From Candidatus Didemnitutus sp. (GTDB taxonomy: Bacteria > Verrucomicrobiota > Verrucomicrobiia > Opitutales > Opitutaceae), in contig JAHCAY010000005.1 in the NCBI GenBank assembly GCA_019634575.1, positions 1-64,000 of the forward strand: a stretch of 64,000 nucleotides of DNA. The letters are read 5' to 3'. The notes under the pieces are model-generated. The model was not told the origin of the DNA. It made no database searches and saw only the letters and a list, made by a program, of their open reading frames with translations. Position 1 is the first letter of the stretch; each line of letters starts with the position of its first letter. Positions 59,370-64,000 of the stretch are shown in pieces. The translations under genes and the position numbers were made by a program.

Positions 59370-62213
59370 TCAAAGCGAACGACCGAAGAGTCTCCGCAAC
59401 CCAAGTAAGAGAGCGACCGCCAAGCCAAACGTCCCCGACGCGCCCCCTCCTCCTCCGCCGCCCCCGCTCCCTCCGCCTGTAGCTGCGGGGACGCTGTTCG
59501 CGGGCGCCACGGGAGCCACTGGCGCTGCCGCACTCACGCCCACTAGCGTGACCGGCACCGTCACGACGTCGCCGCCAGTGGAAATCCGGCGGAGCACACC
59601 GTTGCCGGCGTCCGCAACCAAAAGCTCTCCACTCGCCAATCGGGCCACTCCTCCGGGGCTGCTGAACAGTGCGCTCAATCCCGAGCCGTCCCGCAAACCA
59701 GATACTGTCGGCACGCCGGCCAACGTCACCGTGGTGCCATCCGCAAGCACCTTTCGGATCGTCGAGTTCCCGGCATCGGCCACATAAATCTCGCCCGCCG
59801 AGCCGACCGACAGCCCGCTCGGACGATTAAACAATGCAGTCGCCCCGCGCCCATCGAGCGCACCGCTGACGCCGGCCAGGCCGGCGAGCGTCGACACGGT
59901 CCCATTGACCGAAATACGCCGGATGGTGTGATTGCCCGTGTCGGCCACAAAAATTTCTCCGTTGTTGCTGACCGCGATGCCAGCCGGCGCATTGAACCTC
60001 GCGCTCCCGCGCGGGCCATCATTGTCGCCGCGCACGCCGCCCGCCCCTGCCCACGTCGTGACCGCCCCGTCGGGCGCGATTCTGCGCACGGTGTGGTTGC
60101 CCGCGTCAGCCAGCCAAAGGTTACCGGTCGCGTCGACCGCCAGAGCAGCCGGAGTTGAGAACGTCGCGGCCACACCGGTGCCGTCGGCCCAACCACGGTC
60201 GGCCACGGAGCCCGCGAACGTGCGGACGATACGGTCAGTGGCGATCGCACGCACCAGGGCATTTCCCGAGTCCGCGACCAAAATCGTCCCATCCGTGAGG
60301 AGACCGACGCCGCGAGGTTGATTGAATCGTGCGTTCGCCGCCGATCCGTCCGAACTTCCTGCCTGCTGCGAGGAACCGGCAAGCATCGTGGCCACATTGT
60401 CGGCCCCGATCTGAAAGACCGTGTGATTTGTCGCGTCGACGACCAAGGTGCGTCCCGCGCCATCGAGCGCGAGAGCCGAGGTCTCGGCAAAAACCCCGGG
60501 GCCGACCATGACCTGAATCGTCCCCGATGCCGTGGTTCCCCGCGGTGAGGTCACCTCCACAGAGTAGCTTCCAGCGTCATTGGCTGACGCCGAGCGAATG
60601 ACGTAGAATTCCGCTGTGGCCCCGGGAATGGGAACGCCGTTGCGTCGCCACTGGAAAGTCATCGGCCCCTGTCCGGTCGCACGGCAGGAAAGCGTCGCCG
60701 TGCCGTTGGTGGGCACGAATTGAGTCGAGGACAAAAGGCGGACCTCCGGCGCCGCCCCGGCATTCACGGTGACGTCGGAGAACCAAACATCCACGCCGCG
60801 GGCCCCGAAAGTCACGTAGGTTCCACGATTGATTGTCTCGTTAAGTTCGAGTGAAACGCTCGCGTCTTCCCGCCAGAAAACGATCTTGGAAGCTTGGCGA
60901 CTTAGACGCACCCGAACGGTGGCCCCGGTGGCGATCGGCTTCCCGGTATCGACGCTGCCCACCAGTGACGGAATGCCACCATTATAACTCATGGCCTGAA
61001 GCCGTCCCTGTTTCGTCAGTTGGAAATGCAGGCCGTAGATCGCATTTACCGGGAGTAGCTCGTCGCCGATCGCCTGATCCGAGGTGGTGAGCCAGATTCC
61101 CGCCCAGCGATCGTCGGATACCGCGGCTCCCATGGTCACACTAAGCGCCAGCTCGAAGGGTGCCGCGCCGTCGCCGGCATTGAGTGGCGAGCACCAGCCC
61201 TGCAAGCAGCCGGAATATCGATCGCTGGCATGATCGTCGTAGCCCCAGCGGTTGGGCGCGGAATAGACGCCGCGACGGTCGGAATTGGCAGGCAGCTGTC
61301 CGTGATACCAGGTTTGGTTGGCGAACGGATCGGTCGAACGCGCAGCCGGCGTCCGGTCGATGCCTTCCAGATAGAGCGAGTTATTGCTATAAAAGCCGGA
61401 GATCCCGAGTCGCAGCAAGCGATCACGCTCCTGCTGTCGATCGACGGTGTAGATGATCACCTTAATGCCACGCGCGGTGATTTGTTGGAGCAGCGCCTCG
61501 TCCGTCGCCGCGTTCAGCGCGGCAAAATTGTAGGGGAAACTCTCGAACCGCCCCACCGACGCGACGACATCGAAATTCAGGCAGGTTCGGTAGCCGGCGG
61601 CCCGCGCCGCCTCGAGCTCCGACTCGTTGAAAGAGTTCACCAGCGCCATGTCCCTGCGAACTCCAAATCGCTGCAACGCCTGCACAATCGGTGTCCCCGT
61701 GCCCGGGCCCTTCGCCTCGACGACCACGGGCGTCTTGTTCGCAAACTCGGCCAAAACATCGTCCAAAGTCGGGGCGGAGAATAGCCGGCCCGGGAACACG
61801 GGGATCAGTTTGCTGCCGTCGATTCGCACCTGGCGCCACGCGGCCAGATTCGGGACCGCACTGGTGGGACCAGCCTGCGTCGTGGTGCGATTTAGCGTGT
61901 CGTCGTGCATGATCGCCAGCGTCTGGTCGCCGAGGAGAAAGCAATCGACCTCCACACAATACGCCCCATCCGCAACGGCCGCGCGATAGGCCTCCATGGT
62001 GTGTTCGGGATAGACGTTCATGTCCCCCCGGTGCGCGATGTAGAATGGAGCCGGCAGCGTGTCCAAGGTTAAGCTCCGAGGCGCACCCTCCGCCTGCATC
62101 GCGCTCCAACCGATCAGGAGCAAAATGCCGAATGCCCAACACCAGCGCACAGGAATGGACACGCAGCACGTGCCACGCTTTTCGCGGCCAGCTCGGCGGG
62201 AGTAAAGAGTCAT
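59370..62213 (-). CDS. Multidomain surface protein: GDPD, Ig-like, NHL repeats, sorting tail
   Basis: This protein is about 947 residues long, with an N-terminal membrane or signal segment (WCWAFGILLLIGWSAMQAEG). The glycerophosphodiester phosphodiesterase domain (about 58-300) has FYIAHRGDMNVYPEHTMEAYRAAV, CVEVDCFLL and MHDDTLNRTT. A jelly-roll domain, an Ig-like domain (GQGPMTFQWRRNGVPIPGAT) and five NHL-type propeller repeats (for example GEIFVADTGNHTIRRI, GEIYVADAGNSTIRKV) follow. The tail is a glycine run, then a hydrophobic helix and Arg residues (GASGTFGLAVALLLGLRRLFGRSL), the plan of a GlyGly- or exosortase-type sorting signal. It adjoins an EpsI gene. The exact start is uncertain: an in-frame alternative lies 15 bases upstream. 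Confidence 0.85.
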   Translation of the reverse strand: MTLYSRRAGREKRGTCCVSIPVRWCWAFGILLLIGWSAMQAEGAPRSLTLDTLPAPFYIAHRGDMNVYPEHTMEAYRAAVADGAYCVEVDCFLLGDQTLAIMHDDTLNRTTTQAGPTSAVPNLAAWRQVRIDGSKLIPVFPGRLFSAPTLDDVLAEFANKTPVVVEAKGPGTGTPIVQALQRFGVRRDMALVNSFNESELEAARAAGYRTCLNFDVVASVGRFESFPYNFAALNAATDEALLQQITARGIKVIIYTVDRQQERDRLLRLGISGFYSNNSLYLEGIDRTPAARSTDPFANQTWYHGQLPANSDRRGVYSAPNRWGYDDHASDRYSGCLQGWCSPLNAGDGAAPFELALSVTMGAAVSDDRWAGIWLTTSDQAIGDELLPVNAIYGLHFQLTKQGRLQAMSYNGGIPSLVGSVDTGKPIATGATVRVRLSRQASKIVFWREDASVSLELNETINRGTYVTFGARGVDVWFSDVTVNAGAAPEVRLLSSTQFVPTNGTATLSCRATGQGPMTFQWRRNGVPIPGATAEFYVIRSASANDAGSYSVEVTSPRGTTASGTIQVMVGPGVFAETSALALDGAGRTLVVDATNHTVFQIGADNVATMLAGSSQQAGSSDGSAANARFNQPRGVGLLTDGTILVADSGNALVRAIATDRIVRTFAGSVADRGWADGTGVAATFSTPAALAVDATGNLWLADAGNHTVRRIAPDGAVTTWAGAGGVRGDNDGPRGSARFNAPAGIAVSNNGEIFVADTGNHTIRRISVNGTVSTLAGLAGVSGALDGRGATALFNRPSGLSVGSAGEIYVADAGNSTIRKVLADGTTVTLAGVPTVSGLRDGSGLSALFSSPGGVARLASGELLVADAGNGVLRRISTGGDVVTVPVTLVGVSAAAPVAPVAPANSVPAATGGGSGGGGGGGGASGTFGLAVALLLGLRRLFGRSL

Positions 62214-62436
62214 GGGAGGGGCTACCAACGCGCGTCGCCGGACCGAGGTCGACGCGCGCCGACAATTGAGCGCCCGCGATAAGTGCCGTCAACCTCCCGT
62301 AAGGTGCAACTTGGCTCCCGATGCATCGACCGGCCCAGGAGTGAGGAGGTTACCGGCGACCGGGAGCACCGCCCCAGACCCGTCATTTTCACCGGAGAAT
62401 CGGCTGGAAGAATCCGGCGAAACACGCAGACACAGC

Positions 62437-63135
62437 GTGGTGTTCCGTCCCCTCCCTGCCATCGTTGCAGCCGCCGGCCTGTTGCTGATCAGTGCCATCG
62501 GACTTCAATTTTTCAGTGCCGCCCCGCCGGCGGCGACTCTCCACGTTCCGCTGGAAAAATTGGTCCCCCGCGACCTACCTGGCTGGTCCGTTCGCGACGT
62601 GCCCCTTGCCGACACCGCCGAGGGACGCAATGCGGTGGAGGGAATCCTGCATTACGATGATTTCATCAGTCGATCCTATCGCCGCGGGGCAACCGAAGTC
62701 ACACTCTACATCGCCTACTGGGCCCCTGAACGCGTGCCCCCGCGCTTGGTCGGACGCCACACGCCGGATCGCTGCTGGATAACCAACGGCTGGACGTGTG
62801 ACTCGCGTCAACGCTCCGTCATCCTGACCGGCAGCGATGGCGCTCCTCTTCAGCCCGCCGAAGCAGGAACCTACTCCTTCAACAGTCAGACGACCCTTCA
62901 TGTTGCCTTCTGGCATCTTGTCGGCGGCAAGGCTTATGCCTACGGCCCAGAGCAGTCCGACATGGTGGCGTTGGCCCCGCTGACCGATCTCAAGACCTTC
63001 GGCCTGAATCAGCGCCAAGAGCAGTTCTTCATTCGCATCGCCAGCAACGAAAAACTGGAGGCCTTCTGGACCGATCCGGCGTTCCGCACCTTGCTTCGCT
63101 CGATCGAGTCGCTGGGCATCGCCCGAGCGAACTGA
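62437..63135 (+). CDS. Exosortase-associated EpsI-like protein
   Basis: This protein is about 232 residues long if the GTG at 62437 is used (another GTG follows at 62440). An N-terminal membrane anchor VVFRPLPAIVAAAGLLLISAIGLQFF follows. The EpsI/DUF3485 domain begins VPLEKLVPRDLPGWSVRDVPLADT and continues with YDDFISRSYRRGATEVTLYIAYWAPERVPPRLVGRHTPDRCWITNGW. The R-H-x-P-x-x-C-W motif is the family hallmark. EpsI proteins accompany exosortases and exopolysaccharide export. No exosortase membrane protein is visible in the window, so it would lie elsewhere or to the right. The longer frame reaching back over the neighbouring gene start is rejected. Confidence 0.85.
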   Translation: MVFRPLPAIVAAAGLLLISAIGLQFFSAAPPAATLHVPLEKLVPRDLPGWSVRDVPLADTAEGRNAVEGILHYDDFISRSYRRGATEVTLYIAYWAPERVPPRLVGRHTPDRCWITNGWTCDSRQRSVILTGSDGAPLQPAEAGTYSFNSQTTLHVAFWHLVGGKAYAYGPEQSDMVALAPLTDLKTFGLNQRQEQFFIRIASNEKLEAFWTDPAFRTLLRSIESLGIARAN

Positions 63136-63819
63136 TCAGAGCTCCAGCCAGGCGCGCAAATCGGCCATCGAGGCGACTTCCGCCTCGGCGGCTTCGGCCG
63201 CGCTCCCGACGTAAGCGGCATGCTCCCCTCCCGCGCGCCGGAAGCGCACTGTCCGCCAGCCGAGAGCCCGCGGCGCGATGAAGTCCTTCCGCGGATTGTC
63301 GGCGATGTAGACGTATCCCGCCGGCGAGCCGGGCAGCTGCCGCATCACTTCCCGGAACGGACGCTCAGACGGCTTCCAGGCCTCGCGCCCCCATTGATCC
63401 GAAAATACTTGCACATCGATCCAGCGCGAAACACCGAGCGCCGACGCCTTCCGTTTTTGGACCTCAAGAATACCGTCACTCAAAAGCGCCAGACGATAGC
63501 GCCCACGCGCCGCCGCGAGGATGGCCGCGCTTTCCGCCGGAAGGTCGATCGCGGGTCGATGGCCCCGGTAGACTGCGACCAGACGGCCAACCAATCCGTC
63601 TTCCCGCACTCCGAGTGCCGCGAGCGCTTCATCAAAAATCTGTCCCCGCCCACCAGCTGCGAACAGCGCCTCCGCCTGCGCGATAAACCCCTTCACTCCG
63701 CGTTCTGCGACCAACCACTCGTCGACGGTGCGAAAGCCGCTGAAGACATATTCACGCTCGGGATAAAGCGTGTCATCCAAATCGAAGACGAGCGTGTGCA
63801 GTCGTTCACTCTCCCTCAT
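63136..63819 (-). CDS. HAD-family hydrolase
   Basis: This 227-residue protein starts at MRESERLHTLVFDLDDTLYPEREYVFSGF. The HAD nucleophile Asp and DxD (FDLDDTLYPE) are near the N-terminus. Motif II Ser is in LALLSDGILEVQKRKAS, and motif III/IV is KPSERPFREVM with YIADNPRKDF. The cap-domain helices lie between. It would dephosphorylate a sugar phosphate or nucleotide. The start overlaps the end of the upstream ATP-grasp gene by 14 bases, so they are a pair, as in several capsule loci. An upstream ATG at 63858 lies inside the ATP-grasp gene and is less likely. Confidence 0.88.
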   Translation of the reverse strand: MRESERLHTLVFDLDDTLYPEREYVFSGFRTVDEWLVAERGVKGFIAQAEALFAAGGRGQIFDEALAALGVREDGLVGRLVAVYRGHRPAIDLPAESAAILAAARGRYRLALLSDGILEVQKRKASALGVSRWIDVQVFSDQWGREAWKPSERPFREVMRQLPGSPAGYVYIADNPRKDFIAPRALGWRTVRFRRAGGEHAAYVGSAAEAAEAEVASMADLRAWLEL

Positions 63820-64000
63820 GCAGAAACACGGCAGCGTCATACCGCAGCATCGTGACACCCGCCCGCCATTCGCGGGAGTAGCTCGGCGCGCGGCCCAGGG
63901 ATTCCTCCAGCAACCACTTGGTGAAGCGCGCCCCGGCTTGATGCGCGAGCGGGAAGCCTCCGCCGAAACGGGCGTTGATCTCGAAGACCGCGAAGCTCCC
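63806..64000 (-). CDS. ATP-grasp protein, C-terminal end only (runs off the window)
   Basis: Only the last 64 residues are inside the window. They read GSFAVFEINARFGGGFPLAHQAGARF and continue to a TGA at 63806. The EINARFGGGFPLAHQAGA segment is the metal- and ATP-binding end of carbamoyl-phosphate-synthase-like ATP-grasp enzymes, which ligate a carboxylate to an amine. Its gene overlaps the HAD hydrolase downstream by 14 bases. The function within the exopolysaccharide region cannot be told from the fragment. Confidence 0.82.
   Translation of the reverse strand, partial: GSFAVFEINARFGGGFPLAHQAGARFTKWLLEESLGRAPSYSREWRAGVTMLRYDAAVFLHEGE

Overview
The window looks like a chromosome segment of a high-GC Verrucomicrobiota bacterium, most likely Opitutales/Opitutaceae. 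This is an inference from gene content: many secreted plant-glycan enzymes, a very large TonB-dependent receptor with no SusD partner, a DUF4838 protein, an exosortase-associated EpsI protein and weak Shine-Dalgarno signals. No rRNA, tRNA or CRISPR array was seen.

Positions 1-2692 are the inside of an integron gene-cassette array. Six short same-strand genes are each followed by an attC-type recombination site: a GCCNANC-type box, a 9-nt spacer, a folded arm and a G(T/A)TNGGC-type box. In four of the six cassettes the first six bases are the exact complement of that cassette's own 3' box, as expected for independently mobile circles. The integrase would lie left of the window. The last attC keeps only its left half. 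An IS66-family element (2844-5275) follows, with matching terminal inverted repeats and a perfect 8-bp target duplication. Its tnpA reading frame is broken.

Positions 5303-41651 are a polysaccharide-utilisation region. A leftward set (GH2, GH42, GH112 phosphorylase) and a divergent rightward six-gene set (GH3, heparinase II/III-like lyase, GH51, GH115, two-domain GH43, GH35) fit removal of arabinose, galactose, glucuronic acid and xylose from branched plant glycans. A second part fits rhamnogalacturonan I: a Tat-exported PL26-like exo-lyase divergent from a LacI regulator, a tandem-domain CE12 acetylesterase coupled to a GH2 enzyme, a DUF6250 protein and a GH43-like protein. A membrane/TPR protein and a 1290-residue TonB-dependent receptor close this region.

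Positions 41874-47952 hold sugar catabolism genes. A rightward Gfo/Idh/MocA oxidoreductase is followed by a leftward set: XRE-cupin regulator, GH88-like glycosidase, xylose-isomerase-like isomerase, Gfo/Idh/MocA oxidoreductase and SDR. Three gaps in this set hold long hairpin repeats of two types, and a third type sits between GH42 and GH112.

Positions 48099-64000 are an exopolysaccharide and surface region: an asparagine-synthase-like amidotransferase translationally coupled to a GT4 glycosyltransferase, a 580-bp gap without a confident gene, then a leftward chain (DegT aminotransferase, sugar transferase, FlaA1/CapD-like dehydratase, O-antigen-ligase-like protein, DUF4838 protein). To its right are a GDPD/Ig/NHL surface protein with a glycine-rich C-terminal sorting-like tail, an EpsI protein, a HAD phosphatase and the end of an ATP-grasp protein cut by the window edge.

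The most unusual features are the integron array and an in-frame pair of AT-rich palindromes inside the GH43 gene at 21541-21615.
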